Source of the DNA: Rhizobium sp. BT03
GTDB taxonomy: Bacteria > Pseudomonadota > Alphaproteobacteria > Rhizobiales > Rhizobiaceae
Direction of reading: 5' to 3'
Length of the DNA stretch: 64,000 bases
Assembly: GCF_030053155.1 (NCBI RefSeq)
Contig: NZ_CP125640.1
Span: forward strand, 248,001 to 312,000
The notes under the pieces were generated by a model. It searched no databases. It worked only from the letters and a program-made list of their open reading frames with translations, and was not told the origin of the DNA. The translations under genes were made by a program, and so were the position numbers. Shown in pieces: positions 1-9,842 of this stretch; the stretch's first letter is position 1; every line of letters starts with the position of its first letter.

Positions 1-1
1 G

Positions 2-1330
2 GCCGGCGTCTTCGACGGCGCCGCCGACCCTGCAGCCGAGCTGGCGATCCGGCTCTTCGATGCCCATCTTGCCGCCGAGAGCACGATCGTGCTGAGCTTC
101 CAGAGCCCGCCGCCTTTTGCGCTCGTTCATACGGTGATCGAGGCGGATGCGGCTGAACTTGCAAGATTTGAGGGGATGGCCGAGACCATCCAGGATCAGC
201 CGCAGGGCGAAACGGTGCGGGCGCTTCTCTGGCTCGGCGAGGCGCGGCAGCAGTTGACGCAGGCGATCGGCCAGGGGCAAGCCTCCGGTTTCTCCGAGAT
301 CGATGCGGTCAAGGATACGGCGCAATCCCCGGCAATCGACTTTTCGCTTGCCAATCCGCTGCTGCGTTCGGCGCTGCAGATCACCATCGCATCGGCGATT
401 GCCATGAGCTTCGGTCTGCTCTTGTCGCGCGAACGCTGGTTCTGGGCGGTGCTTGCTTCCTTCCTCGTCTTCACCAACACCAATTCGCGCGGCGACACCG
501 CGATGAGGGCGCTGTCGCGGTCGCTCGGGACCGTGTTCGGGATCGGGATCGGCCTTGTGCTCGCCACGCTGATTTCAGGCGAACCTGATATCGCCATTCC
601 CGTTGCCGCCGTCTGTATCTTCCTCGCCTTCTATTTCCTGCAGGTTTCCTATGCGACGATGACCTTCTTCATCTCGATCGTGCTCTGCCTGGTCTACGGC
701 ATGACCGGTGTGCTGACGCTCGATCTCTTGAAGCTGCGCATCGGCGAGACCATGATCGGCGCCGTGGCTGGAACGGTGGTCGCCTTCATCGTCTTTCCCA
801 CACGCACACGCGGAGCGCTTGATTCAGCGCTTGCCCGCTGGTTCCAGGCGCTGCGCGACCTGCTCGGCGCGCTCGGCGAGGGGAAGAGCGGTTTCCAGCT
901 GATGGCGCTGTCACAGAAGATCGATGCCTGTTACCGCGACGTGACGGTGGCGGCGCGGCCGTTCGGCTCCTCCTGGTCGGTGGTGACGCGGCCGGGCCAG
1001 ATCCGCCAGACGCTGGCGATCTTCCTGTCCTGCACCTATTGGGCGCGTATCCTGGCGAAGAGCTATGAAGCGCCGGCCGCCGCCGACACGCTGAACAGGC
1101 TGATCGCGGCGGATCTGGCGCTGATCGACGATGCCGCCCCGCGTGGATCCAGCTGCTTCCTGATCAAGCGCAAGGCGTCGCGTACGACAGGGCGACACCT
1201 GCCGCTGTCGCGCGAAGGCGCCAGGCTGGGGCTCGAAATGATCGGTTCGGCGCTGGAAAGGCTCTATCCGCCGGCCGACGTCTTGCCGTTTGCAGCGGGC
1301 GAGGCTATTGCGCGCTCGAAACAGGGATAA
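2..1330 (+). CDS. FUSC-family inner-membrane transporter, C-terminal part
   Basis: The reading frame is open from the first bases of the window, so the gene is cut at its 5' end and about 442 residues are visible. A hydrophobic core of about six membrane segments (from about residue 120 to 240 of the visible part) begins with LLRSALQITIASAIAMSFG and includes a loop with FTNTNSRGDTAMRALSR; this is the pattern of the FUSC/aromatic-acid exporter (AaeB/YccS-like) membrane domain. A soluble helical tail follows. Such proteins are usually 600-700 aa with two membrane blocks, and the second is what is seen here. Substrate unknown; efflux of aromatic acids is a family-based guess. The stop lies 4 nt before the next start, so the two genes are probably cotranscribed. 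Confidence 0.8.
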   Translation, partial: AGVFDGAADPAAELAIRLFDAHLAAESTIVLSFQSPPPFALVHTVIEADAAELARFEGMAETIQDQPQGETVRALLWLGEARQQLTQAIGQGQASGFSEIDAVKDTAQSPAIDFSLANPLLRSALQITIASAIAMSFGLLLSRERWFWAVLASFLVFTNTNSRGDTAMRALSRSLGTVFGIGIGLVLATLISGEPDIAIPVAAVCIFLAFYFLQVSYATMTFFISIVLCLVYGMTGVLTLDLLKLRIGETMIGAVAGTVVAFIVFPTRTRGALDSALARWFQALRDLLGALGEGKSGFQLMALSQKIDACYRDVTVAARPFGSSWSVVTRPGQIRQTLAIFLSCTYWARILAKSYEAPAAADTLNRLIAADLALIDDAAPRGSSCFLIKRKASRTTGRHLPLSREGARLGLEMIGSALERLYPPADVLPFAAGEAIARSKQG

Positions 1331-1334
1331 GACC

Positions 1335-2165
1335 ATGGCAGGCACGAACAGCGAGCGTCAACTTCTGGCCGAAGGGCCGGCCATTATTCTGGTCGAGCCG
1401 CAGATGGGCGAGAATATCGGCATGGTGGCGCGCGCCATGGCGAATTTCGGTCTTGCCGAACTACGCCTCGTCAATCCGCGTGACGGCTGGCCGAACGAGA
1501 AGGCGCTGGCGACCGCCTCCAAAGCCGATCATGTGATCGCGGCAACGAAGGTCTACGACACGCTGGAGCAAGCGGTCGCCGATCTCAACTTCGTCTATGC
1601 GACGACGGCGCGCAGCCGCGACAATTACAAGCCGGTGCGCTCGCCGGTCTTTGCCGCTGAAACGCTGCGCACGAAATTCCGGTCAGGTGAGGCGACCGGC
1701 ATCCTCTTCGGTCGCGAGCGCTGGGGCTTGACCAATGAGGAAGTGGCGCTTGCCGACGAGATCGTCACTTTCCCGGTCAATCCGGCCTTCGCCTCGCTCA
1801 ACATCGCCCAGGCCGTGCTGCTCATGTCCTATGAGTGGATGAAATCGGGCATGGAGGATCTGGAAGCCGTGCCGTTCCAGGCGCTCGAGCAGCGCCCGTC
1901 CACCAAGGAGCAGCTCTTCGGTCTGTTCGAGCAGCTGGAAGAGGCGCTCGATTCGCGCAACTATTTTCATCCGCCCTCGAAAAAGCCGAAAATGGTCGAC
2001 AACTTGCGCGCAGTCCTCTCCCGCCGGGCATTCACGGAACAGGAAATCAGCGTGCTGCGCGGCGTCATCTCCTCCCTCGACCGCTTTACGCGCAACAGTC
2101 CGCGTAAAGGCGGTTTCACCCGATCCGGCAAGGATGCGCCCACCGATGACAGCGCCGACGAATGA
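1335..2165 (+). CDS. trmJ: SPOUT RNA methyltransferase, TrmJ type
   Basis: A 276-aa protein with the three SPOUT (TrmH/TrmJ) signature regions: a [13 protein letters not shown] segment near the N-terminus, [12 protein letters not shown] in the middle, and [16 protein letters not shown], which forms the knotted S-adenosylmethionine site. TrmJ enzymes 2'-O-methylate C/U32 in the anticodon loop of tRNAs, and the C-terminal helical extension fits TrmJ better than shorter TrmL. The ATG at 1335 is chosen over an upstream TTG at 1290 because the latter overlaps the FUSC gene. The end of the gene overlaps murI by about 32 nt. Confidence 0.8.
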   Translation: MAGTNSERQLLAEGPAIILVEPQMGENIGMVARAMANFGLAELRLVNPRDGWPNEKALATASKADHVIAATKVYDTLEQAVADLNFVYATTARSRDNYKPVRSPVFAAETLRTKFRSGEATGILFGRERWGLTNEEVALADEIVTFPVNPAFASLNIAQAVLLMSYEWMKSGMEDLEAVPFQALEQRPSTKEQLFGLFEQLEEALDSRNYFHPPSKKPKMVDNLRAVLSRRAFTEQEISVLRGVISSLDRFTRNSPRKGGFTRSGKDAPTDDSADE

Positions 2166-2946
2166 GCTGAAACCGATCCTCCTCTTCGATTCCGGCATTG
2201 GCGGGCTGACCGTGCTGCGTGAAGCGCGCGTGCTGATGCCGGAGCGCGGCTTCATCTATGTCGCCGACGATGCCGGCTTTCCCTATGGCGGTTGGGAAGA
2301 ACAGGCGCTGAAGGAGCGGATCATCGGGCTCTTCGGCAAGCTCTTGACGGATTATGATCCCGAAGTCTGCATCATCGCCTGCAACACCGCCTTCACGCTC
2401 GTCGGAGCCGATCTGCGGGCCGCCTTTCCTCAGATGACCTTTGTCGGCACCGTGCCGGCGATCAAGCCGGCGGCCGAGCGCACGCGCTCGGGCCTGGTAT
2501 CGGTGCTGGCAACGCCGGGCACGGTGAAGCGGGCCTATACGCGCGATCTCATTCAGTCCTTCGCGCAGCAATGCCATGTCCGCCTTGTCGGCTCGGAGAA
2601 CCTGGCGCGCATGGCCGAAGCCTATATTCGCGGCGACGCCGTCTCCGATGAAGCCGTGCTTGCCGAAATCGACCAGTGTTTCGTCGAGAGGGACGGTCAG
2701 AAGACCGATATCGTCGTGCTGGCCTGCACGCATTATCCTTTCATGGCCAATCTTTTCCGGCGGATCGCGCCGTGGCCGGTCGACTGGCTCGATCCGGCCG
2801 AAGCGATCGCACGGCGCGCCCGCACGCTGGTTCCGCTGGTTGCCGATGCCGTGCATCCCGACAATTTCGACTTCGCCGTGTTTACGTCAGGCCAGCAGGA
2901 TTTCGCGACGCGGCGGCTGATGCAGGGATTTGGGCTGAGGGCATAG
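2134..2946 (+). CDS. murI: Glutamate racemase
   Basis: Converts L-glutamate to D-glutamate for peptidoglycan synthesis in the cytoplasm. The 270-aa protein has the family hallmarks: [10 protein letters not shown] at residues 19-28, the first catalytic cysteine in IACNTA (about C83) and the second in LACTHYPF (about C198). Starts at 2134 or 2146 (MTAPTNE) are both possible; either way the start lies inside the end of the methyltransferase gene, suggesting translational coupling. Usual family length is 255-285 aa, so it is complete. Confidence 0.95.
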   Translation: MRPPMTAPTNELKPILLFDSGIGGLTVLREARVLMPERGFIYVADDAGFPYGGWEEQALKERIIGLFGKLLTDYDPEVCIIACNTAFTLVGADLRAAFPQMTFVGTVPAIKPAAERTRSGLVSVLATPGTVKRAYTRDLIQSFAQQCHVRLVGSENLARMAEAYIRGDAVSDEAVLAEIDQCFVERDGQKTDIVVLACTHYPFMANLFRRIAPWPVDWLDPAEAIARRARTLVPLVADAVHPDNFDFAVFTSGQQDFATRRLMQGFGLRA

Positions 2947-3075
2947 AGGGTAATTGTCCTGTGGGTTGGCGAAATCCGGCCCTGAAAATCAGCAGATTCT
3001 TTGATAGACGGGGCGTTGCCGTTTCGGAAGAATGGCGTTTCGTTCATGTGAGTCTCTTCGTCGCGAGGATCGGCA

Positions 3076-4587
3076 TTGCAAGTTGGCATCGATATGGGAT
3101 TGGCGTCCGGCAGCCCGGCGACGCTCGATATCGAGGAGCTGCTGGCGACCCGTCTGCTCGTGCAGGGCAACTCAGGATCGGGCAAGTCGCATCTCTTGCG
3201 CCGTCTGCTCGAGCAATCGGCGCAATGGGTGCAGCAGGTCATCATCGATCCCGAGGGTGATTTCGTCACCCTTAGCGACAGGTTCGGCCATATCGTCGTC
3301 GACGGCGAGCGCACCGAGGCGGAGCTGGCTGGTATTGCCAACCGCATCCGCCAGCATCGCGTGTCCTGCGTGCTGACGCTCGAAGGTCTCGATATCGAAC
3401 AGCAGATGCGTGCCGCCGCCGCTTTCCTCAACGGCATGTTCGATGCGGATCGGGAATACTGGTATCCGGTTCTCGTCGTCGTCGACGAGGCGCAGATGTT
3501 TGCGCCCTCGGTCGGCGGCGACGTCTCGGAAGATGCGCGCAAGATGTCGCTGGGCGCGATGACCAATCTGATGTGCCGCGGCCGCAAACGCGGGCTTGCC
3601 GGCGTGATCGCGACGCAGCGGCTCGCCAAGCTTGCCAAGAATGTGGCGGCCGAGGCCTCGAACTTCCTGATGGGCCGCACCTTCCTCGATATCGACATGG
3701 CGCGCGCCGCCGATCTGCTCGGCATGGACCGGCGTCAGGCCGAAATGTTCCGCGATCTGAAGCGCGGCAATTTCGTCGCCCTCGGACCGGCGCTGTCGCG
3801 CCGGCCGCTGCCGATCCAGATCGGCGCGGTGGAAACCTCGGCGCGCTCCTCCAGCCCCAAGCTGATGCCGCTGCCGGATGCGCCGCAGGATGTCGAGGAC
3901 CTGATCTTCACGCCCGATCCGGAAGAATTTCAGCGTCCGCTGGTGCGCCGCGCCCCGCCGGCGCCGCGGCCGACCACCGATATATTGGCCGAGCTTTCAC
4001 GCTCGACGCCGGCGGCGTCACCCGCGCCGGTCGAGGCGAGGGCGAGCCAGGTGGAGCTCTCCGCCGAGGAGCGGGAAGAGCGCCTCGCCGCCGTGCTTGC
4101 CGAAATCCTCGACGACCCCACCTCCGCCTTCCGGACCGATTCGGTTCTCTACCAGGACTTTCTCGTGCGGCTGCGCATGCGCCGCGTGCCGGGACCACCG
4201 ATCGCGCTGCCGGATTTCCGCCGGCGTGTGGCGATCTCCCGTTCCGGCGTGGATGCCGCGACAGCCGCGACCGACGAGTGGGCGACGGCGCTATCGCTGT
4301 CATCTGGTGTTACCGACGACCTGCAGGGTGTGTTCCTGATGCTCGCCAAGGCCGCCGCCTGCGGTGAGCCGTGCCCGTCGGACGCCCGCATCGCCCGCGC
4401 CTATGGCACTCATTCGGCACGCCGCGCCCGCCGTCTGCTCGGTTATTTCGAGGAGCAGGGGATCGTCGTCGTGCACGCGGACTTCTCCGGCAAGCGCATC
4501 GTGGCTTTCCCCGACATGAATTGCCAGACCGCGCCGGGCGACGCGAATGCGCCCGATACAGGCGATCAGCCGCTGGCTGCGGAATAG
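3076..4587 (+). CDS. HerA/DUF87-type ATP-binding protein
   Basis: A 503-aa P-loop ATPase. Walker A is GNSGSGKS at residues 31-38 and Walker B is VLVVVDEAQMF at about 132-142, followed by a CRGRKRG/ATQRLAKL segment typical of HerA/VirB4-like (DUF87) ATPases. A Pro/Ala-rich linker (about 290-335) leads to a C-terminal domain without recognised motifs. The start is a TTG at 3076 preceded by GAGGAT at 3065-3070, a well-placed ribosome binding site; no nearby ATG competes. A 129-bp gap separates it from murI. HerA-like proteins pump or translocate DNA with NurA nucleases, but no nuclease partner lies nearby, so the role is open. Confidence 0.8.
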   Translation: MQVGIDMGLASGSPATLDIEELLATRLLVQGNSGSGKSHLLRRLLEQSAQWVQQVIIDPEGDFVTLSDRFGHIVVDGERTEAELAGIANRIRQHRVSCVLTLEGLDIEQQMRAAAAFLNGMFDADREYWYPVLVVVDEAQMFAPSVGGDVSEDARKMSLGAMTNLMCRGRKRGLAGVIATQRLAKLAKNVAAEASNFLMGRTFLDIDMARAADLLGMDRRQAEMFRDLKRGNFVALGPALSRRPLPIQIGAVETSARSSSPKLMPLPDAPQDVEDLIFTPDPEEFQRPLVRRAPPAPRPTTDILAELSRSTPAASPAPVEARASQVELSAEEREERLAAVLAEILDDPTSAFRTDSVLYQDFLVRLRMRRVPGPPIALPDFRRRVAISRSGVDAATAATDEWATALSLSSGVTDDLQGVFLMLAKAAACGEPCPSDARIARAYGTHSARRARRLLGYFEEQGIVVVHADFSGKRIVAFPDMNCQTAPGDANAPDTGDQPLAAE

Positions 4588-4602
4588 TGGCGCTTTCGGG
4601 CT

Positions 4603-4718
4603 CTAGAACAGGATGTTTTAGCCCCGCCCGGCCTAAAATCTGAATCCTGTTCTCAATTAAAGAGTTAGGGCATGAGGTCGTCCGAAAACCGCCTACACTT
4701 TTCGGCATCATGCTCTAG
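4603..4718. repeat. Dispersed rhizobial palindromic repeat with two stem-loops
   Basis: Two adjacent imperfect palindromes fill this gene-free stretch. The first pairs AGAACAGGAT (4605-4614) with ATCCTGTTCT (4644-4653). The second pairs GGGCATGA (4668-4675) with TCATGCTC (4708-4715) around an inner stem CCGAAAA (4682-4688)/TTTTCGG (4699-4705). This type of sequence is scattered through intergenic regions of Rhizobium genomes (from memory, not searched). It lies between the ATPase gene and the rpsD promoter; the rest of 4719-4924 is rpsD leader. Confidence 0.7.
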
Positions 4719-4723
4719 CGCAG

Positions 4724-4752
4724 TTGACATTTTCATGACGGGCCTCTAAAGA
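4724..4752 (+). promoter_or_regulatory. Candidate sigma70 promoter of rpsD
   Basis: A perfect -35 hexamer TTGACA (4724-4729) is followed after 17 bp by TAAAGA (4747-4752), giving a leader of about 165 nt before rpsD. A second TTGACA at 4791-4796 has no good -10 partner. The -10 match is only partial, so the call is moderate. Confidence 0.45.
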
Positions 4753-4924
4753 CCGCGCCAAGCACCGGGCAGCAATGTCCGGTGTTTCATTTGACATGTC
4801 CCGTGGATCGTTTCTGTTCGCGTAACCGAAACATCCTGTCAGATCTCGGAAGAGATCAGAGGAGGGCGTGTTTCCTTCGCGCGGTTTGGCAACAAACCGG
4901 CATAAACCTTTGAAAGGAAATACG

Positions 4925-5542
4925 ATGAGCAAGCGCGAATCGTCCAAGTATAAAATTGACCGCCGTATGGGCGAGAACATCTGGGGCCGTCCGAAGTCCC
5001 CGGTGAACCGTCGCGAATACGGCCCGGGCCAGCACGGCCAGCGCCGCAAGGGCAAGCTTTCGGACTTCGGTGTGCAGCTGCGCGCCAAGCAGAAGCTCAA
5101 GGGCTACTACGGCGACCTGCGCGAAAAGCAGTTCCGCGCGATCTTCGCCGAAGCCGACCGCCGCAAGGGCGACACGTCTGAAAACCTGATCGGCCTCTTG
5201 GAATCGCGTCTCGACGCGATCGTCTATCGCGCCAAGTTCGTTCCGACGGTCTTTGCTGCCCGTCAGTTCGTCAACCATGGCCACGTCACCGTCAACGGCG
5301 TTCGCGTCAACATCGGTTCCTACCGCTGCAAGGTCGGCGACGTCATCGAAGTTCGCGAGAAGTCGAAGCAGCTGGTGACCGTTCTGGAAGCCGTCAGCCT
5401 CGCCGAGCGCGACGTTCCTGACTATATCGAAGTCGATCACAACAAGATGGTCGCCACTTTCGGCCGCGTTCCGACGCTCAGCGACGTTCCGTTCCCGGTT
5501 GTCATGGAACCGCATCTGGTCGTCGAATTCTATTCGCGTTAA
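4925..5542 (+). CDS. rpsD: 30S ribosomal protein S4
   Basis: A 205-aa protein matching alphaproteobacterial uS4 throughout, with the N-terminal segment [20 protein letters not shown], the central [17 protein letters not shown] and the S4 RNA-binding domain at about 95-155 ([32 protein letters not shown]). It binds 16S rRNA early in 30S assembly. AAAGGAAA sits a few bases before the ATG. The gene is monocistronic here, with its own candidate promoter and a strong terminator, unlike the alpha-operon setting in enterics. Confidence 0.98.
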   Translation: MSKRESSKYKIDRRMGENIWGRPKSPVNRREYGPGQHGQRRKGKLSDFGVQLRAKQKLKGYYGDLREKQFRAIFAEADRRKGDTSENLIGLLESRLDAIVYRAKFVPTVFAARQFVNHGHVTVNGVRVNIGSYRCKVGDVIEVREKSKQLVTVLEAVSLAERDVPDYIEVDHNKMVATFGRVPTLSDVPFPVVMEPHLVVEFYSR

Positions 5543-5568
5543 GAAAAACCAGGCGTTTTCGCTTATGG

Positions 5569-5597
5569 AAAAGCCGCTCTTTCGGGCGGCTTTTTTG
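5569..5597 (+). terminator. Rho-independent terminator after rpsD
   Basis: A GC-rich stem AAAAGCCGC (5569-5577) pairs perfectly with GCGGCTTTT (5586-5594) across an 8-nt loop and runs into a T-tract, 27 nt after the rpsD stop. Confidence 0.9.
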
Positions 5598-5614
5598 TTA
5601 TCCGGAGAGAAGCG

Positions 5615-6544
5615 ATGGCGGATTTGCAGGCGATCCTCGATAGTATCCATACCGATATCCTGCCGCGCATCGGCGAGGGCAAGGTCGCCGACTATATTCC
5701 CGAGCTTGCCAAGGTCGATCCAAGGCAGTTCGGCATGGCGATCGTCACCGTCGACGGCAAGGTCTATCGTGTCGGCGATGCGGACATCGCCTTCTCGATC
5801 CAGAGCATCTCCAAGGTCTTCATGCTGACGCTGGCGCTTGGCAAGGTCGGCGAGGGCCTGTGGAAGCGCGTCGGGCGCGAACCGTCCGGATCGGCCTTCA
5901 ACTCGATCGTCCAGCTCGAGCACGAGGGCGGCATTCCGCGCAATCCCTTCATCAATGCCGGCGCGATCGCCGTTTCCGACGTCGTCATGGCCGGGCACGC
6001 GCCGCGCGAGGCGATCGGCGAATTGCTGCGCTTCGTGCGTTATCTCGCCGATGACGAATCGATCACCATCGACGACAAGGTGGCGCGCTCGGAAACGCAG
6101 ACCGGATATCGCAATGTCGCGCTCGCCAACTTCATGCGCGCCTACCGCAATCTCGATCATCCCGTCGATCACGTGCTCGGCGTCTATTTCCATCAATGCG
6201 CCCTGTCGATGAGCTGCGAGCAGCTCGCCCGCGCCGGGCTGTTCCTGGCGGCGCGCGGCAGCAATCCGATGACCGGGCATTCGGTGGTCTCGCCCAAGCG
6301 GGCGCGGCGCATCAATGCGCTGATGCTGACCTGCGGCCATTACGACGGCTCGGGCGACTTCGCCTATCATGTCGGCCTGCCCGGCAAGAGCGGTGTCGGC
6401 GGCGGCATCTTTGCGGTGGCGCCCGGCATTGCCTCGATTGCTGTCTGGTCGCCCGGGCTGAACAAGGTCGGCAATTCGCAACTCGGCGCCGTGGCGCTGG
6501 AGATGCTGGCGGCGCGCACCGGCTGGTCGGTGTTCGGTGATTGA
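5615..6544 (+). CDS. glsA: Glutaminase A
   Basis: Hydrolyses glutamine to glutamate and ammonia. The 309-aa length is typical of the serine-dependent beta-lactamase-like glutaminase family. The nucleophile motif S-x-x-K is SISK (S64-K67) in [12 protein letters not shown], and the family segments [19 protein letters not shown] and [10 protein letters not shown] follow. GGAGAGA lies at 5604-5610 before the ATG. It starts just after the rpsD terminator, so it needs its own promoter, which was not identified. Confidence 0.95.
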   Translation: MADLQAILDSIHTDILPRIGEGKVADYIPELAKVDPRQFGMAIVTVDGKVYRVGDADIAFSIQSISKVFMLTLALGKVGEGLWKRVGREPSGSAFNSIVQLEHEGGIPRNPFINAGAIAVSDVVMAGHAPREAIGELLRFVRYLADDESITIDDKVARSETQTGYRNVALANFMRAYRNLDHPVDHVLGVYFHQCALSMSCEQLARAGLFLAARGSNPMTGHSVVSPKRARRINALMLTCGHYDGSGDFAYHVGLPGKSGVGGGIFAVAPGIASIAVWSPGLNKVGNSQLGAVALEMLAARTGWSVFGD

Positions 6545-6630
6545 TGCTGTGTTGCCGGGCGACTTTCTGCTAAAGGCAGCTTGATAAGCAGGCTCGAATT
6601 CAAGTCTGCAATCTTCGATTGGACGAGATC

Positions 6631-7503
6631 ATGAATATCGCAGCCAACATCGCGGACGATCTGGGGCCTGTTGTATCAGGGGATGACATCGGCCATGCGC
6701 TGTTTGCCGATGCGCCGCATTCGGTCTCCTTCAACAAGCTGCGCAAGCGGCTGCTGCGGCAAGTGCGCCAGGCTTTCGACGATTTCGGTATGCTGAAGGG
6801 GCAGAAGCGCTGGCTGGTCGGCCTTTCCGGCGGCAAGGATTCCTACGGGCTGCTGGCGCTGCTGCTCGATCTGCAATGGCGCGGGCTGCTGCCGGTGGAG
6901 CTCATCGCCTGCAATCTCGACCAGGGGCAGCCGAATTTTCCCAAGCATGTGCTGCCGGATTATCTGACGAGGATCGGCGTCCGGCACCGCATCGAGTACC
7001 GGGATACCTATTCGATCGTGAAGGAGAAGGTGCCGGAGGGGGCGACCTACTGCTCGCTCTGTTCGCGGCTGCGGCGCGGCAATCTCTACCGCGTCGCCCG
7101 GGAAGAGGGCTGCGATGCGCTGGTGCTCGGCCATCACCGCGAGGACATTCTCGAAACCTTCTTCATGAATTTCTTCCACGGCGGGCGGCTTGCCTCCATG
7201 CCGGCGAAGCTTCTGAACGACGAGGGCGATCTGATGGTGCTGCGGCCGCTTGCATACGCCGCCGAGGACGACCTCGCAAAGTTCGCAGCCGCCATGCAGT
7301 TTCCGATCATTCCCTGCGATCTCTGCGGCTCGCAGGACGGGCTGCAGCGCAATGCGATGAAGGATATGCTTGCCGATATCGAACGGCGGATGCCGGGGCG
7401 CAAGGACACGATGCTGCGGGCGCTTGCCCATGTGAATCCCTCCCATCTGCTCGATCCCAAGCTCTTCGACTTTTCCGGCTTGACAGTCACCGACCCTTCG
7501 TGA
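6631..7503 (+). CDS. ttcA: tRNA 2-thiocytidine(32) synthetase TtcA
   Basis: An ATP-dependent tRNA thiolase making s2C32. The PP-loop SGGKDS is in [17 protein letters not shown], and the iron-sulphur cysteines are seen as CSLC (in [13 protein letters not shown]) and CDLC (in [13 protein letters not shown]), the arrangement of TtcA. The ATG at 6631 is preferred over an in-frame TTG at 6619. About 290 aa, close to the family norm. It probably depends on the cell's Fe-S machinery, of which the suf genes lie at the other end of the window. Confidence 0.92.
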   Translation: MNIAANIADDLGPVVSGDDIGHALFADAPHSVSFNKLRKRLLRQVRQAFDDFGMLKGQKRWLVGLSGGKDSYGLLALLLDLQWRGLLPVELIACNLDQGQPNFPKHVLPDYLTRIGVRHRIEYRDTYSIVKEKVPEGATYCSLCSRLRRGNLYRVAREEGCDALVLGHHREDILETFFMNFFHGGRLASMPAKLLNDEGDLMVLRPLAYAAEDDLAKFAAAMQFPIIPCDLCGSQDGLQRNAMKDMLADIERRMPGRKDTMLRALAHVNPSHLLDPKLFDFSGLTVTDPS

Positions 7504-7551
7504 AAGGCCGGCTGCGGGAGACTGGTCGTTGCATGAAGAACAGGATTTCGC

Positions 7552-8379
7552 ATGAGCATTTCAGATAAGGATATTCTCTTTCTCGGCGATTGCGTGAAGG
7601 AGGCGGCGCGCGCGGAAATCATGCCGCGTTTCCGCAATCTCGGCACTGCCGACGTTTCGGAAAAGACCTCGGCAATCGACTTGGTGACGCAGGCGGATCT
7701 GCTCGCCGAACACAGGATTACCGCGGCGCTGAAAGAGCGCTTTCCCTCAGCCCTCGTCGTCGGCGAGGAAGCCTATGACGCCGACCGCTCCGTCGTGCCG
7801 GCCCTTGCCGACGCCGAGCTTGCCTTCGTCATCGATCCTGTCGATGGCACCTTCAATTTTGCCGCCGGGCTTCCGGTCTTCGGGACGATGCTCGCGGTCA
7901 CCGTCAGGGGCGAAACGGTCGCCGGCATCATTCACGATCCCGTCCTCGACGATACGTTGACGGTGATCAAGGGAGCGGGCGCCTTCCTGACGCGGCAGGA
8001 TGGGCAATCGAGCAAGCTGAAAGTGGCCGAGCCTACCGCCTTGAACCAGATGGTCGGCGGCATCTCATGGGGCCATATGGTCGACCCGGATCGCTCGCGC
8101 ATCTCAGCCAACATGGCGAAGATCAAAATGACCTTCGCTTTCAACTGCTCGGCCTATGAATATTGGCTGGTCGCCTCCGGCAAGCTGCATTTCATCGGCC
8201 ATGCGAAGCTGATGCCCTGGGATCACCTGGCCGGCGTGCTGGCGCATCAGGAGGCCGGCGGCCATACGGCGAAATTCGACGGCACGCCCTATCGTCCCGG
8301 CGAGACGACGGGCGGCATCATTTCCGCGCCCGATAGGGAAAGCTGGCAGTTGATCCGCCGCGAGATCGTCGGCATCTGA
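7552..8379 (+). CDS. Inositol monophosphatase family protein (copy 1)
   Basis: A 275-aa Mg-dependent, lithium-sensitive-type phosphatase of the IMPase/HisN/CysQ superfamily. The metal ligands are seen as GEE (VVGEEAYD), DPVDGT (VIDPVDGTFNF) and the late WDHLAGVLAHQEAGG. The true substrate (inositol phosphate, histidinol phosphate, PAP or a sugar phosphate) cannot be decided. It is followed 40 nt later by a paralogue with the same motifs, a tandem duplication. Confidence 0.85.
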   Translation: MSISDKDILFLGDCVKEAARAEIMPRFRNLGTADVSEKTSAIDLVTQADLLAEHRITAALKERFPSALVVGEEAYDADRSVVPALADAELAFVIDPVDGTFNFAAGLPVFGTMLAVTVRGETVAGIIHDPVLDDTLTVIKGAGAFLTRQDGQSSKLKVAEPTALNQMVGGISWGHMVDPDRSRISANMAKIKMTFAFNCSAYEYWLVASGKLHFIGHAKLMPWDHLAGVLAHQEAGGHTAKFDGTPYRPGETTGGIISAPDRESWQLIRREIVGI

Positions 8380-8419
8380 TTTGAGCCCTTACGAAGAGGC
8401 CGGACCGAAAGGATTTGAC

Positions 8420-9244
8420 ATGACTGCGACTGTCGACGTGACCGTTCTTGCCGATCTCTTGCGCGGCGCGGCGAAGGCGGAGATCCTGCCGCGCTTCCGC
8501 CGGCTTGGCCGGGATGAGGTGCGCGCCAAGAGCGAGGCGACCGATCTCGTCACCGAGGCCGATGAGCAGGCCGAGCGGATGATCAAGGCGGAAGCCGAGC
8601 GGCTTTGGCCAAGCGCGCTGTTCCTCGGCGAAGAATCGGTCGCAGCCGAGCCTGCGCTGCTCGGCAGGCTCGCAGATGCCGATCTCGCCATCGTCGTCGA
8701 TCCGGTCGACGGCACGTTCAATTTCGCCGCCGGCATCCCGGCCTTCGGCGTCATGGCCTCCGTCATATCGGGCGGAGAGACGATTGCCGGCATCATTTAC
8801 GATCCGATGGGTGACGACTGGGTGATGGCGGAAAAGGGTGCCGGTGCCTGGCTGCGGCGGCCGGATGGCGAAGCACGGCGGCTGCGCGCGGCCGAGCCTG
8901 TCGCGCTAGACCAGATGGTCGGCATGGCCTCCACCGGCTATCTGCCGCAGGAGAAGCGGGCCGAGATCCTCGGCAATCTCGCCAAGGTGCGCTTCCTCAC
9001 CAACTATCGCTGCGCGGCCCATGAATACCGCACCCTCGCGGGCGGCCATGTGCATTACCTCATATACAACAAGCTGATGCCCTGGGATCATCTGGCCGGC
9101 ACGCTGATCTCGCAGGAGGCCGGCGCCCATGCCGCCCGTTTCGACGGTTCTCCCTACCTGCCGCATCATCTCGATGGCGGGCTGCTGGTTGCGCCCGACA
9201 AGGCCTCGTGGGAGCTGCTGCGCCGTGAGGTCGTCACGGTTTGA
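8420..9244 (+). CDS. Inositol monophosphatase family protein (copy 2)
   Basis: A 274-aa paralogue of the preceding gene. It keeps all catalytic motifs: LGEES, VVDPVDGTFNFAAG and WDHLAGTLISQEAGA. The ATG at 8420 is chosen because GAAAGGAT at 8407-8414 precedes it; an upstream TTG at 8381 has no such site. The copies share blocks such as FNFAAG and LMPWDHLAG but differ elsewhere, so the duplication is not recent and substrate specificities may have split. The gene faces the convergent GNAT gene at 9335. Confidence 0.85.
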   Translation: MTATVDVTVLADLLRGAAKAEILPRFRRLGRDEVRAKSEATDLVTEADEQAERMIKAEAERLWPSALFLGEESVAAEPALLGRLADADLAIVVDPVDGTFNFAAGIPAFGVMASVISGGETIAGIIYDPMGDDWVMAEKGAGAWLRRPDGEARRLRAAEPVALDQMVGMASTGYLPQEKRAEILGNLAKVRFLTNYRCAAHEYRTLAGGHVHYLIYNKLMPWDHLAGTLISQEAGAHAARFDGSPYLPHHLDGGLLVAPDKASWELLRREVVTV

Positions 9245-9334
9245 GGCATGAAACCGGCCGCAGAACGCTGATTTTGCTGAGGTAGCCTGCGACGGGGGGC
9301 GGCTTCGTTCGATGACGCGTGTCGGAGGTTCCCC

Positions 9335-9811
9335 CTATTCCGCGTAGAGCTTTTCCATGCGGAAATTTTCCAGGCTTTGCCCGCGTTTCTCGACGGTTTG
9401 CCTGGTTATCACGCGGAAACCCTTGCTCTCGAAAAACGGTCGCGCGGTTCGGCTGGCTTCCGTATAAATTCGCTTGAAGCTAACCCTCAGAGCTTCGAGC
9501 TCGACCCTGCTCAATAGGCTGCTTGCGACACCGAGCCCCTGAAATTCGGGGTGAACGAACATCATATCCAGGCACCCGTCACCGGTTAGATCGGAAAACC
9601 CCACCGGTTCTCCATCGATCTCCGCGATCCAGGCAGGCCTGCTTATCCTGCGTTCCGCCCATAGGCTGCGGTCCTCCACCTTTGCCCAAGCCTCTATCTG
9701 AGCGGGTGAATAGTGTTTCGACGAGATTTCCCGGATGGCACGCAGAAAAATGTCAATCGTCGCGTCTGCGTCGCCCGGGGCGTAAGGTCTGATCAGAATT
9801 CGATTGTCCAC
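9335..9811 (-). CDS. GNAT-family N-acetyltransferase
   Basis: A 158-aa single-domain acetyltransferase. The acetyl-CoA binding region is seen in MMFVHPEFQGLGVASSLLSRVE (Q/G-x-x-G-x-A/G pattern, about residues 90-110) and the C-terminal part FESKGFRVI is the usual beta-alpha end of the fold. Substrate unknown. It follows the hydrolase gene by about 30 nt on the same strand and may be the last gene of a unit with the MFS exporters. Confidence 0.8.
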   Translation of the reverse strand: MDNRILIRPYAPGDADATIDIFLRAIREISSKHYSPAQIEAWAKVEDRSLWAERRISRPAWIAEIDGEPVGFSDLTGDGCLDMMFVHPEFQGLGVASSLLSRVELEALRVSFKRIYTEASRTARPFFESKGFRVITRQTVEKRGQSLENFRMEKLYAE

Positions 9812-9842
9812 CGGGATGCCTTTCGCGCACTGCCACGTTCGG

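Noticed and set aside
4791..4820. Second promoter for rpsD
   Set aside because: The TTGACA at 4791 is perfect but no -10 hexamer lies at 16-18 bp.
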